Source: Episyrphus balteatus (Eukaryota; Arthropoda; Insecta; Diptera; Syrphidae). Taken from it: a stretch of DNA of 64,000 nt. The translations under genes and the position numbers were made by a program. The notes beneath the pieces are model-generated. The model was not told the origin of the DNA. It was given only the letters and a program-made list of their open reading frames with translations, and made no database searches. Positions 45,907 through 57,100 of the stretch are shown piece after piece; within the stretch, counting starts at the first letter, position 1; every line of letters starts with the position of its first letter. The DNA lies in contig NC_079137.1 in assembly GCF_945859705.1 (NCBI RefSeq), positions 30,933,322 to 30,997,321 on the forward strand, read 5' to 3'.

Positions 45907-47941
45907 CACGGTGTAACACTCAAAATATACGCGGGCGGAGACCTATCAGGTTTTGTAGAGCTAGTCGCACTGAATACGAAACGGTATTTGAAAATCCCCT
46001 AACACCCCCAAAATCTGGAGTTACGGGCAAAAAACGGTTTTTTGGACCTTCATCCATTGAAAAAATTCTAGCTTCGACAATTTTTTACCCATTTTCGATT
46101 TTTTTACAGTTTCTGATAGAAGATAAATATACTTTTTTAACAATGTATAAAACATGTAACTCGGTTAAACCACTTAGAATTTATAAGCTGTCAAAGTTCA
46201 AAAATTCAATTTTTTTTGTCATTTGCCCAACTTCGGCATCAATTTAAAGTATATGTTTTCAAAACAACATGCTATTTAAAAAATATATTCTAAAACTATA
46301 TCTATTTCCCAATTGATCGAGGTATTTTTTATGAAAATCACTTCAAAATTGGCTTAGAAAAAAAAAATTTTCGATTTCAACCCAGATACAGAAATTGGAA
46401 CTTTTAGGTATAGAACAAAAATGTTGTTTCGGCACGTAGTAGGATAAGTTGGGCGCCAGGATTTGATGAAAGGTTTTTGTAGAGGAGCTCAATACAAACA
46501 TTTTTTTTCTTTGGGAGGGGGGTCTATCTCCCCCCGTTTAGGTGGGAGGGGGCATTTTTCTAAAAAAAAATTATCAAAATAAAAAAAAATTATTAAAAAA
46601 CAACGGCAACACTTACAGTAATAAATGATACCATTTCCAAAAGGCAAAATTGTGCATTTAATTCTAATTTTTAAATCAATATAATATTCCCAATAGTTTT
46701 TGAAATAATCGATTTCAAAGTTAAAAATAGGGGAAAAAAATTTTTTTAAAACTCATTTTATACTATTTTTGTCCAGACTGTGAATTTTAGTAAATAAATT
46801 ACTTAAACAGAAAACTGCCTCAATTGATTCCTTATCGAACCGTGAAAACTATATGTTTCTACGTCTTCTAGTTTTTGGGAAAATTGAAAAATTATTTTAT
46901 CAGATTTTTCTTTTTTCAAAATATTTTTTGTTTTTATTTGTTTTTATTTTTCAATTTTCTCAAAAACTAGAAGACGTAGAAACATATAGTTTTCACGGTT
47001 CGATAAGGAATCAATTGAGGCAGTTTTCTGTTTAAGTAATTTATTTACTAAAATTCACAGTCTGGACAAAAATAGTATAAAATGAGTTTTAAAAAAATTT
47101 TTTTCCCCTATTTTTAACTTTGAAATCGATTATTTCAAAAACTATTGGGAATATTATATTGATTTAAAAATTAGAATTAAATGCACAATTTTGCCTTTTG
47201 GAAATGGTATCATTTATTACTGTAAGTGTTGCCGTTGTTTTTTAATAATTTTTTTTTATTTTGATAATTTTTTTTTAGAAAAATGCCCCCTCCCACCTAA
47301 ACGGGGGGAGATAGACCCCCCTCCCAAAGAAAAAAAATGTTTGTATTGAGCTCCTCTACAAAAACCTTTCATCAAATCCTGGCGCCCAACTTATCCTACT
47401 ACGTGCCGAAACAACATTTTTGTTCTATACCTAAAAGTTCCAATTTCTGTATCTGGGTTGAAATCGAAAATTTTTTTTTTCTAAGCCAATTTTGAAGTGA
47501 TTTTCATAAAAAATACCTCGATCAATTGGGAAATAGATATAGTTTTAGAATATATTTTTTAAATAGCATGTTGTTTTGAAAACATATACTTTAAATTGAT
47601 GCCGAAGTTGGGCAAATGACAAAAAAAATTGAATTTTTGAACTTTGACAGCTTATAAATTCTAAGTGGTTTAACCGAGTTACATGTTTTATACATTGTTA
47701 AAAAAGTATATTTATCTTCTATCAGAAACTGTAAAAAAATCGAAAATGGGTAAAAAATTGTCGAAGCTAGAATTTTTTCAATGGATGAAGGTCCAAAAAA
47801 CCGTTTTTTGCCCGTAACTCCAGATTTTGGGGGTGTTAGGGGATTTTCAAATACCGTTTCGTATTCAGTGCGACTAGCTCTACAAAACCTGATAGGTCTC
47901 CGCCCGCGTATATTTTAAAACCTCATTTTTGTAACACCGTG
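45907..47941. mobile_element. Giant foldback palindrome, 2.0 kb
   Basis: Left arm about 45,907-46,891 and right arm about 46,947-47,941 are inverted copies of about 985 bp, identical apart from the outermost 20 bases and one mismatch near the centre; the loop is about 55 bp. Matched landmarks include CGGGCGGAGACCTATCAGG, GGCGCCAGGATTTGATGA and GAGGGGGGTCTATCTCCCC. The ends are CACGGTGTAACA and the complement of CACGGTGTTACA, flanked by TAA on both sides (45,904-45,906 and 47,942-47,944). No coding frame was recognised. It could be a foldback transposon or an inverted duplication. Confidence 0.9.
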
Positions 47942-47969
47942 TAATTGGTGTTGTTACATTATAAAATAA

Positions 47970-48820
47970 TCGTAAAATCGTACATCTCAGACCGATTGTT
48001 TAGAGTAAGGTACGATCAAGAATATTCGGAATTGAAGAAAATAGAAGCCGGTGTACCACAAGGAAGTGTCCTAGGTCCTACCCTGTATTTACTATACACA
48101 AGGGATATCCCAGTTGGGAATCACACCATAATGGCTACTTTTGCAGATGATACCGCAATTTTGGTACCCGACAAATGTGTCTCTAGGGGAGCAGTAAAGC
48201 TGCAATATGCCGTCGACACAGTCAGAGATTGGACCGAAAAATGGCGTATCAAGCTCAATGAAACAAAATCTTCACATATAAACTTTACAAATAAAAAGAT
48301 AAACAATATTCCAATATTCATTAATAATCAAGCTGTACCTTACGCCAATACGGCCAAATACCTTGGAATGACTTTGGATGCAAAGCTAAAGTGGAAAGAG
48401 CACATCAAAAAGAAAAGAGAAGAACTAAACTTGAAATATAGAAAAATGTACTGGTTACTTGGTAACAACTCTGATTTATCAACCCAAAACAAAATAATGC
48501 TGTATAATCAAGTACTAAAGCCTGTTTGGACCTATGGTATCCAATTATGGGGCTGTACAAAGAAAACAAATATCGAAATCATCCAAAAATTCCAAAACAA
48601 AGTCCTTCGTGGAATAGTTAATGCACCTTGGTACATAAGAAATAGCGATCTACATCGTGACTTACAAATAGAAACGGTTACAGAAGTTGTTAAAAAATAC
48701 GCTGTATCGCATAATCAGAGACTGCAAAGTCATACCAATTCTGAAATGGTGTCCGTCTTGAATACAAGAAACCATGTTCGAAGATTAAGAAGAACCAAGC
48801 CTCATGAGCTTATGGTCTAA
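47970..48820 (+). pseudogene. Jockey-type reverse transcriptase, C-terminal part, copy 1
   Basis: The open frame of about 283 codons starts inside the element at IVKSYISDRLFRVRY and runs to the natural end KPHELMV. It holds RT motif 4 (GVPQGSVLGPTLYLLYTRDI), the catalytic motif 5 FADDTAILV, and the thumb region with YLGMTLD and the LRGIVNAPWYIRN stretch typical of the Jockey clade. The endonuclease, Gag-like ORF1 and the first RT motifs are missing through 5' truncation. The remaining frame has no stop, so the insertion is young, but it cannot act on its own. Confidence 0.93.
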
Positions 48821-49038
48821 AAAGACATGGGAAAGTATTAAAAGTTTAAACTTCCCCCAAAGTGATTTTACAAAGTTAAGAAAGAAAAATCTGATGTCGA
48901 TCTCTCAAGATTGGTCCTGATAAAGAGGTGGTTTTAGTGGTTAAGAGTCCCACACTACTTGGTGTCGTCGTCGAATACTGCCAAGTGTCTTTTGAAGATT
49001 TCCTCCCGTCAAAAAAAAAAAAAAAAAAAAAAAAAAAA
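47970..49038 (+). mobile_element. 5'-truncated Jockey-type non-LTR retrotransposon, copy 1
   Basis: The element begins inside its reverse transcriptase gene, has a 3' untranslated part and ends in 28 A's (49,011-49,038). A 12-bp target duplication ATTATAAAATAA flanks it (47,958-47,969 and 49,038-49,049). The insertion lies 16 bp from the end of the big palindrome and between it and the minus-strand tRNA-Val. Confidence 0.93.
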
Positions 49039-49114
49039 TTATAAAATAAGAACATTTTGAATAATTTGGAAATATTAGGTACATTTTTATTTTTCAATTC
49101 AAGCAAAAATTAAT

Positions 49115-49187
49115 TGTTTCCGCCCGGGATCGAACCGGGGGCCTTCCGCGTGTTAGGCGGATGTGATAACCACTACACCACGGAAAC
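49115..49187 (-). tRNA. tRNA-Val(AAC), copy in duplicated block 1
   Basis: Same 73-nt sequence as at 45,547-45,619, inverted. On the minus strand the 3' end is followed by ATTAATTTTTGC, which provides a T5 terminator. Boxes A and B and the AAC anticodon are intact. Confidence 0.97.
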
Positions 49188-49525
49188 ACTTATCTTCACA
49201 ATTTCACAGTCACATCTTAAAAATGTTTTCCATTTATTCCGCTAAGGTAGAATCTTCTTCCCCCTAAACCTGTGCTATTATGGTCTTGATGTGGAGCAAC
49301 CACAGCTCTCGCATTTAACTGATCAATCCTATTGACGCCCAGGACCAGGATAACACAACTGCCGCACTTGCAGCAGCTTTTCTGTTCATAAATGCGTTCA
49401 GTAAATATTTTCTTCATAGCATACGCGAATAGCTACAATATATTAAATTAATCAAGAAACGGCAACGAAATAGTTTTGCTTCCGGTGTCCATGCATCTTA
49501 TTCTAGCGTGATGAAAAATTCATAA

Positions 49526-49632
49526 TTACACTGGTCAACAAGGTTTTTGCCACAACAATCAAAATATACTTTTCTAGTAGTTTTTGATGTGCTGAACTCG
49601 AATCTGAAGTCAGAAAATTGTTATTGGCCTCC
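49526..49632. repeat. Partial palindromic element (ACACTGGTCAACAA family)
   Basis: It starts TTACACTGGTCAACAAGG and runs to CCTCCGTTTTTT, where it is cut by the tandem-duplication junction. The uncut version is at 51,921-52,880. Confidence 0.85.
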
Positions 49633-50365
49633 GTTTTTTAATAATTTTTTTTTATTTTGATAATTTTTTTTTAGAAAAATGCCCCCTCCCACCTAAACGG
49701 GGGGAGATAGACCCCCCTCCCAAAGAAAAAAAATGTTTGTATTGAGCTCCTCTACAAAAACCTTTCATCAAATCCTGGCGCCCAACTTATCCTACTACGT
49801 GCCGAAACAACATTTTTGTTCTATACCTAAAAGTTCCAATTTCTGTATCTGGGTTGAAATCGAAAATTTTTTTTTTCTAAGCCAATTTTGAAGTGATTTT
49901 CATAAAAAATACCTCGATCAATTGGGAAATAGATATAGTTTTAGAATATATTTTTTAAATAGCATGTTGTTTTGAAAACATATACTTTAAATTGATGCCG
50001 AAGTTGGGCAAATGACAAAAAAAATTGAATTTTTGAACTTTGACAGCTTATAAATTCTAAGTGGTTTAACCGAGTTACATGTTTTATACATTGTTAAAAA
50101 AGTATATTTATCTTCTATCAGAAACTGTAAAAAAATCGAAAATGGGTAAAAAATTGTCGAAGCTAGAATTTTTTCAATGGATGAAGGTCCAAAAAACCGT
50201 TTTTTGCCCGTAACTCCAGATTTTGGGGGTGTTAGGGGATTTTCAAATACCGTTTCGTATTCAGTGCGACTAGCTCTACAAAACCTGATAGGTCTCCGCC
50301 CGCGTATATTTTAAAACCTCATTTTTGTAACACCGTGTAATTGGTGTTGTTACATTATAAAATAA

Positions 50366-51433
50366 TCGTAAAATCGTACATCTCAGACCGATTGTTTAGA
50401 GTAAGGTACGATCAAGAATATTCGGAATTGAAGAAAATAGAAGCCGGTGTACCACAAGGAAGTGTCCTAGGTCCTACCCTGTATTTACTATACACAAGGG
50501 ATATCCCAGTTGGGAATCACACCATAATGGCTACTTTTGCAGATGATACCGCAATTTTGGTACCCGACAAATGTGTCTCTAGGGGAGCAGTAAAGCTGCA
50601 ATATGCCGTCGACACAGTCAGAGATTGGACCGAAAAATGGCGTATCAAGCTCAATGAAACAAAATCTTCACATATAAACTTTACAAATAAAAAGATAAAC
50701 AATATTCCAATATTCATTAATAATCAAGCTGTACCTTACGCCAATACGGCCAAATACCTTGGAATGACTTTGGATGCAAAGCTAAAGTGGAAAGAGCACA
50801 TCAAAAAGAAAAGAGAAGAACTAAACTTGAAATATAGAAAAATGTACTGGTTACTTGGTAACAACTCTGATTTATCAACCCAAAACAAAATAATGCTGTA
50901 TAATCAAGTACTAAAGCCTGTTTGGACCTATGGTATCCAATTATGGGGCTGTACAAAGAAAACAAATATCGAAATCATCCAAAAATTCCAAAACAAAGTC
51001 CTTCGTGGAATAGTTAATGCACCTTGGTACATAAGAAATAGCGATCTACATCGTGACTTACAAATAGAAACGGTTACAGAAGTTGTTAAAAAATACGCTG
51101 TATCGCATAATCAGAGACTGCAAAGTCATACCAATTCTGAAATGGTGTCCGTCTTGAATACAAGAAACCATGTTCGAAGATTAAGAAGAACCAAGCCTCA
51201 TGAGCTTATGGTCTAAAAAGACATGGGAAAGTATTAAAAGTTTAAACTTCCCCCAAAGTGATTTTACAAAGTTAAGAAAGAAAAATCTGATGTCGATCTC
51301 TCAAGATTGGTCCTGATAAAGAGGTGGTTTTAGTGGTTAAGAGTCCCACACTACTTGGTGTCGTCGTCGAATACTGCCAAGTGTCTTTTGAAGATTTCCT
51401 CCCGTCAAAAAAAAAAAAAAAAAAAAAAAAAAA
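50366..51433 (+). mobile_element. 5'-truncated Jockey-type element, copy 2 (by segmental duplication)
   Basis: Same element, same target duplication and same RT frame (about 50,366-51,216) as copy 1, with 27 A's at 51,407-51,433. It arose through duplication of the surrounding DNA and not through a second retrotransposition, because the flanks are copied too. Confidence 0.93.
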
Positions 51434-51509
51434 TTATAAAATAAGAACATTTTGAATAATTTGGAAATATTAGGTACATTTTTATTTTTCAATTCAAGCA
51501 AAAATTAAT

Positions 51510-51582
51510 TGTTTCCGCCCGGGATCGAACCGGGGGCCTTCCGCGTGTTAGGCGGATGTGATAACCACTACACCACGGAAAC
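51510..51582 (-). tRNA. tRNA-Val(AAC), copy in duplicated block 2
   Basis: Identical to 49,115-49,187 including both flanks; the second copy of the 2.4-kb tandem duplication. Boxes A and B, anticodon and T5 terminator are intact. Confidence 0.97.
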
Positions 51583-51920
51583 ACTTATCTTCACAATTTC
51601 ACAGTCACATCTTAAAAATGTTTTCCATTTATTCCGCTAAGGTAGAATCTTCTTCCCCCTAAACCTGTGCTATTATGGTCTTGATGTGGAGCAACCACAG
51701 CTCTCGCATTTAACTGATCAATCCTATTGACGCCCAGGACCAGGATAACACAACTGCCGCACTTGCAGCAGCTTTTCTGTTCATAAATGCGTTCAGTAAA
51801 TATTTTCTTCATAGCATACGCGAATAGCTACAATATATTAAATTAATCAAGAAACGGCAACGAAATAGTTTTGCTTCCGGTGTCCATGCATCTTATTCTA
51901 GCGTGATGAAAAATTCATAA

Positions 51921-52880
51921 TTACACTGGTCAACAAGGTTTTTGCCACAACAATCAAAATATACTTTTCTAGTAGTTTTTGATGTGCTGAACTCGAATCT
52001 GAAGTCAGAAAATTGTTATTGGCCTCCGTTTTTTAAATATTACCGTTAGAAAATGTAAAAAAACGTAATTTTGGCTGCTTTCGAGGTTATGTTTTTTTGT
52101 GGGGTAATACATTGTGAGTAAATTTGTAACGGTGGCTATAAGAACTGATTTTATTCTTTCAAAAAATGTTTAAATCTTTCCTATATCTGTTTTACTGCCC
52201 GAGATATTTAAAATATAAGCAGCGGTCTTTGAATCAGAAACAACACTGGCCAACCAAATTAAACTTTTTTTGCCACAAGAACCAAAATATACTTTTCTGA
52301 AGGTTTTTGGGTTGATGAGCTCGAATCCGCAATCAGAAAAATTTTATTAGCCTTAGTTCTTGAAATATTACCGTTATAAAGTGCAAAAAAAAGGTTTTTT
52401 TTTATAACGGTTATATTTCAAGAGCGGAGGCTAATAGAATTTTTCTGATTGCGGATTCGTGCTCAGCAACCCAAAAACCTTCAGAAAAGTATATTTTGGT
52501 TCTTGTGGCAAAAATTCTGTGATCAGAGACTTAATCTTTAAATTAAGTTTAGTTTCTCTTTGGCTTATTAACTGAAATTTAAGATATCTCGAGCAATAAA
52601 AGAGATATCGGGAAAATTTAAACAGTTTTTGAAAGTAGAATATCAGTTCTTATAATAACCGTTACAAATTTGTTTCTAATGAATTACCCCACATAAAAAC
52701 AGAACCTCGAAAACAGCCAAAATGACGTTTTTTAGCATTTTATAACGGTAATATTTCGAAAACGGAGGCCAATCAAATTTTTCTGACTTCAGATTCGGAT
52801 TCAGCACCCCGAAAAATACTAGAAAAGTATATTTTGGTTCTTGTGGCAAAAAAAAAGTCAAATTTTGTTGACCAGTGTTA
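51921..52880. mobile_element. Palindromic element (ACACTGGTCAACAA family) with a second one nested inside
   Basis: The outer ends are TTACACTGGTCAACAA and the complement of TAACACTGGTCAACAA. The outer arms (51,921-52,230 and 52,535-52,880) mirror AAAATATACTTTTCTAG, GAATCTGAAGTCAGAAAA, TTACCGTTA and GCCCGAGATAT. In the middle (about 52,242-52,535) a smaller inverted pair of the same family starts AACACTGGCCAACC and mirrors AACCAAAATATACTTTTCTG and TCCGCAATCAGAAAAATT around a 15-bp loop. No coding frame. Confidence 0.82.
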
Positions 52881-53226
52881 TCGGCCGTATTCTGCTATTC
52901 GATTCACGTGAAAGTCTAAAATAAGAAGTTTTAAAATGGGGGTTAAAATTAAACTTAAACAATTTTTTTCTTTAAAATTTCTAAAACAGGCGGAAACAAC
53001 GTTTTGCTTTCGAAATTAAGCGTTTTTTCAAAGCCATGTTGACGTGGTAAAGGAAGGAAATTTTTGGTTCACGTGAATCGAATAGCAATCTACCATCACA
53101 TAACATTTTGCGATTTTGTGTCACTAAAATTAAGGTTTAAATCAAATTTGATGGAGTAGCCTGTATCTTAGTTCCCGTAAAAAAAAAATATTAAAAGAAC
53201 TTTTTTCATTAAAAAAAAAAAAAATC

Positions 53227-53299
53227 TGTTTCCGCCCGGGATCGAACCGGGGGCCTTCCGCGTGTTAGGCGGATGTGATAACCACTACACCACGGAAAC
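53227..53299 (-). tRNA. tRNA-Val(AAC), fourth copy
   Basis: Same 73-nt sequence, minus strand. The 3' side on the minus strand reads GATTTTTTTTTTT, a strong Pol III terminator. The flanks differ from those of the duplicated copies, so this is an independent gene copy. Confidence 0.97.
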
Positions 53300-54076
53300 A
53301 CATGATTTCATGGCCCTCAAGTTACTCCAAATCCCATGATGGTATATAAAATCACTGCAATGAGACTACAAAGTGGGAAAAAAATACTTTGTCCTTGAAC
53401 TTAATTTTATCATCCCTTCAAGCTTCATAATGTTAAATATTAAAGAAGGTTGTTATGTTTAATTATTTATAATGTTTTATGTAAACATTTATCTAAGTTT
53501 TGATTTAGCGCGCGACCAATGAAAAAATGAAAAGGTCAACCATAGATAAATTCAAAACTAACACGCAACTTCTTCAGTGTTGACATCACGCATTATGCAA
53601 GTTATAGGGTTATTAAGGTAATAAGATGAGGTGACGTCATAAAATATAAAGGTTGTTTGGTAAGGAAAGTCAACTCCTTCAGCATGCAACTAGGTTAGTT
53701 ATGTGGAGGAAAAAAAGATACACCTATACCTAGGGTGAACAATACACATTCTAGCAAAAAGGTTAGTTATGTATCGTGAAGTAATAGCAGGGAGCGTTGC
53801 AAGTAAAATATTCAATTTAATTAGCCTAATTATTTCGTCACCTTTTATAGCCAATAAGTGCAATGGAGCAATGGTAGAATATTATTCAAATTTAACGTTA
53901 TTTTTTAATACCTTGGATAAATAATAAATAAGAACTAGATTATTCTAATATGTAATTAATAAGACAAAATTAACATTTAGCTATGCAAGACGCAAGTGCT
54001 TAATTTATTAAAAGCATTCCTGTTGTTGTACCTACTTTCGACAAGTAAAAATGATAAATACTTAGAATTTTTTTGA
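53300..54076. other. Non-coding stretch between tRNA-Val and the GH2 gene
   Basis: No gene recognised. ATTTATTTTATT at 54,077-54,088 gives AATAAA on the minus strand, a likely poly(A) signal of the GH2 gene. Confidence 0.5.
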
Positions 54077-54080
54077 TTTA

Positions 54081-54180
54081 TTTTATTATTTTGCTTATTT
54101 AAGCATTCATTTTCTTCGATTTTTTATTAATTTTATTATTTTGCTTATTTAAGCATTCGCTTTCTTCGATTTTTATTAAA
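54081..54180. repeat. 50-bp tandem duplication over the GH2 stop codon
   Basis: 54,081-54,130 and 54,131-54,180 are the same 50-bp unit (TTTTATTATTTTGCTTATTT, AAGCATTC, TTTCTTCGAT), differing by AT versus GC at one dinucleotide and a one-base shift of a T-run. The inner copy contains the last codons and TAA of the GH2 gene; the outer copy lies in its 3' untranslated region. Confidence 0.93.
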
Positions 54181-57100
54181 TTTACATCTTGGCGTTCGAT
54201 TAGGACAAGGACTTCTTTTTGGTCTAAATTTTGAACGCAATGAGTCAGCTGCAGTTGTTGGTTCACGATTTCGATTAAAAATTCCATCAACTAATGTTAA
54301 AATTTCACCTAGAGTAAAAAGCAAAAAGATCAATAAACTATACCTATATGAGTTAATTTAAATATAAAATTAATTTACCTTTAAGGCATTCATAAGCAAT
54401 GAAATTCCCATAAAATTCACCAATCCCCGAGAAATTTCTCTTTTCACTATCAGCTCGCTCATTTCCTTCTGGTGTCGAGTCAAAGTTAATAGTTCGGATC
54501 TGAAAGATAATTTTCAATAAATTACATGGAGTTTTGTCAAAATCAGGCATAATCTTGCTTTTACTTACCCTATTTTTAGCTGAAAGAAATTCATCTGGAT
54601 GCATAATAATCACGGGCTTATTATATCTATCAACTGAATCGTTATCCGAATATGCATTTTCATCACCAAGAGTAATTATATCTAATTTGGAAATCTAAAC
54701 TTTGAAATGAGATTTATGAAGCTTACATCGAAAAAATATTTCTACCATTTCAGCATTGACTTCTGACGTAAGGAATGAAAGTTTAGCTGTTAAGGGACGA
54801 CTTGGGTCTAAACATTTTACATCATCGATAAAATTGCTAAAAAAAAAAGTTTTCAAAAACACTGATACACTATAATAGTCTTCAATAAAAAAAAATGAGA
54901 TTTCATGTTCTTATGCTGAGGATAAAATGCAAGTGAGTTTTTAAATGAAATTATCTTTACTAGTAAAAGCATTACAATCCGTTGTTGATCCTACAAAAAT
55001 ATGTTAAGAAATTAGCGATTTTTTTTAATGAGATTTATGTTAAAATGAAAAACTGCGAAGCAGAGGATCTTCCCATTTGTATTAAGATTTTATATTTGTG
55101 GAGTATGTTCTATAGGTGTCTAGCAATCGATTTTTCAGAGTATAAAATAAAAAAAAATTTATTCGATTTTTTTGACCCACCCTAATATATTGTCGCGATA
55201 CCAAAACTGCGAATCTTTATTTTCTGGACACTTTCACTTAAATGCGTCATTTTACTTGTTATCGGTCTCTCAATTCAGTCCGTCAATCCCAATCCTCCAT
55301 CTGTTGTCTAGAAGCCTAAACTATCAATTTCGGTTGCACGAGTTTCCCTTAAATTCCATGAGTTTTCAAAACTTTGAAGCCGTTTTTTCTTAAAACTACA
55401 AATTTATAGATTCGTGGTTTTAGCTTTGTGCCCACGATATATACTATTATTATTTTAAGATAAAATATTTGTATTTAAAAAAAGTACGTATACGCCCAAG
55501 TGAACATAATGTACATCTTAAAATTCCCACCTTAAACGCTTAGTTTCTCAATTATTTAATTTCATTAATTTTCTAAAATTGAAAATGGTTTATTCTTGTC
55601 ACTATTTGGTTAAATGTCAAACAAAATAAAGAGGGTTAATTTTATTTATCAGTTAAAAGAAAATTATGTACTTATCGTTTGATATCCATTTTGAGTATTT
55701 TGAAATTTGGCCAAATTTTAGCCATTTTTAATAATTTGCATCAATCTGATTAAGCCTGAAAGGTGTGACGAAATTTATTCAGTTTGTTTGGTGAACCGCC
55801 ATGATAAACAAAAATTACAGTCCTTCTTTCGTTGTACTAAGTTTGCCTTATTTTATGCTATTATAATGCTAATTAATCGATGCTACAAAAATTCGCATCA
55901 ACTAACTTTGATGAAATTAATTCAACTGTACAAGGGTTAGTTAGAATCAATCTACACGTACACAACTACTAAAGTCAATCTTTGGTGTTGTAAGCACAGA
56001 ATTAAGTTAATGTTATAAAAAATAAAATGCACGACTGGGTCGCACGTACTTGCTCTTGTAGTTCAAAGCATCTTTATCTTAAATATCTATTGGAAATTCA
56101 GGATTTTGTGAAGAAAAAAAAAATAAAAACAAAAAAAAAATCGAAAGTTAAAAAAATTCAATTTTTTAAAAATTTTTTGAAAAACTTTTTTTTTAAATTT
56201 TTTTTTACATTTTACACTTCAAAACCTATGATGTCTGTAAATTTTGAAAAAATTGACTTATGCTTTGATGAAATATATGGACTTAAAAAACATGTCAATT
56301 TTTGAAAAACGGCAACGCCATATTTCCGCTCTTGGCATTTTTTGAGAAAAACTAAAAACGCAGTTTTGTTGGAATCAATAAGAGTACTGCGCACACCAAA
56401 TTTAAACGAAATCGTTAGAGCCGTTTTCGAGAAATTTGAAATACCTCGAAAACGTTATATGGGAGATATGCGTTAAATTGGAGATATTAAAAAAATAAAA
56501 AAAACGGACCTAGGGAATTACGTAAAAATCATCTGTACCAAGTTTCAAGCAAATCCATCCACCCGTTTAGGCCCTAGCTCGATGTACAGATGGACGCACA
56601 GACGCACAGACCGACGGACGGCATGACGAAAACCACTTTTTTGATCTTCTCCATCATCGTAATGTTGGTTTTGATTAAAACCTCGATTTTTTTTTCTACA
56701 CGAAACCAATACTTGCCCTATAGAGCAAGTAAAAAATCACTCAGCTGTCAAAACTTGGTTTTTGTCGTTCAAATCATTTCAATTAAGGGATAAAAGTACC
56801 TAAAAAAACGAATACGAATTCTTAACTTGCCTTATAAAATTTCACTATGCATCTCAAAAGCGTACAAAATGTTTACGTATTTGTGTCGCCAAAGCGCCGA
56901 TTTATCAATAAAAAAAAATTACACATACGCCACAGTTAACCTATTTGCTAAACCGCTTTTAAGAAATAAATTAAGTACATATCAGTAACTAAATAATTGA
57001 ATCATTGACCATTGCTTACACTATGATGTCGGAGCCCTTCAGAACTTATAATACAATTTAAAAATCTCTGTGGATGGGACTTGAGAAAAACCTATTTTTG

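Larger units (their letters stand above)
47237..52027. repeat. 2.4-kb tandem segmental duplication (two copies)
   Basis: Copy 1 (47,237-49,632) and copy 2 (49,633-52,027) are the same sequence as far as I could compare. The only difference seen is the length of the Jockey poly(A) (28 versus 27). Each unit holds most of the palindrome's right arm, the truncated Jockey element, a tRNA-Val and the start of a palindromic element. The junction falls in the 9-base microhomology GTTTTTTAA, present at both unit ends. Confidence 0.92.
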
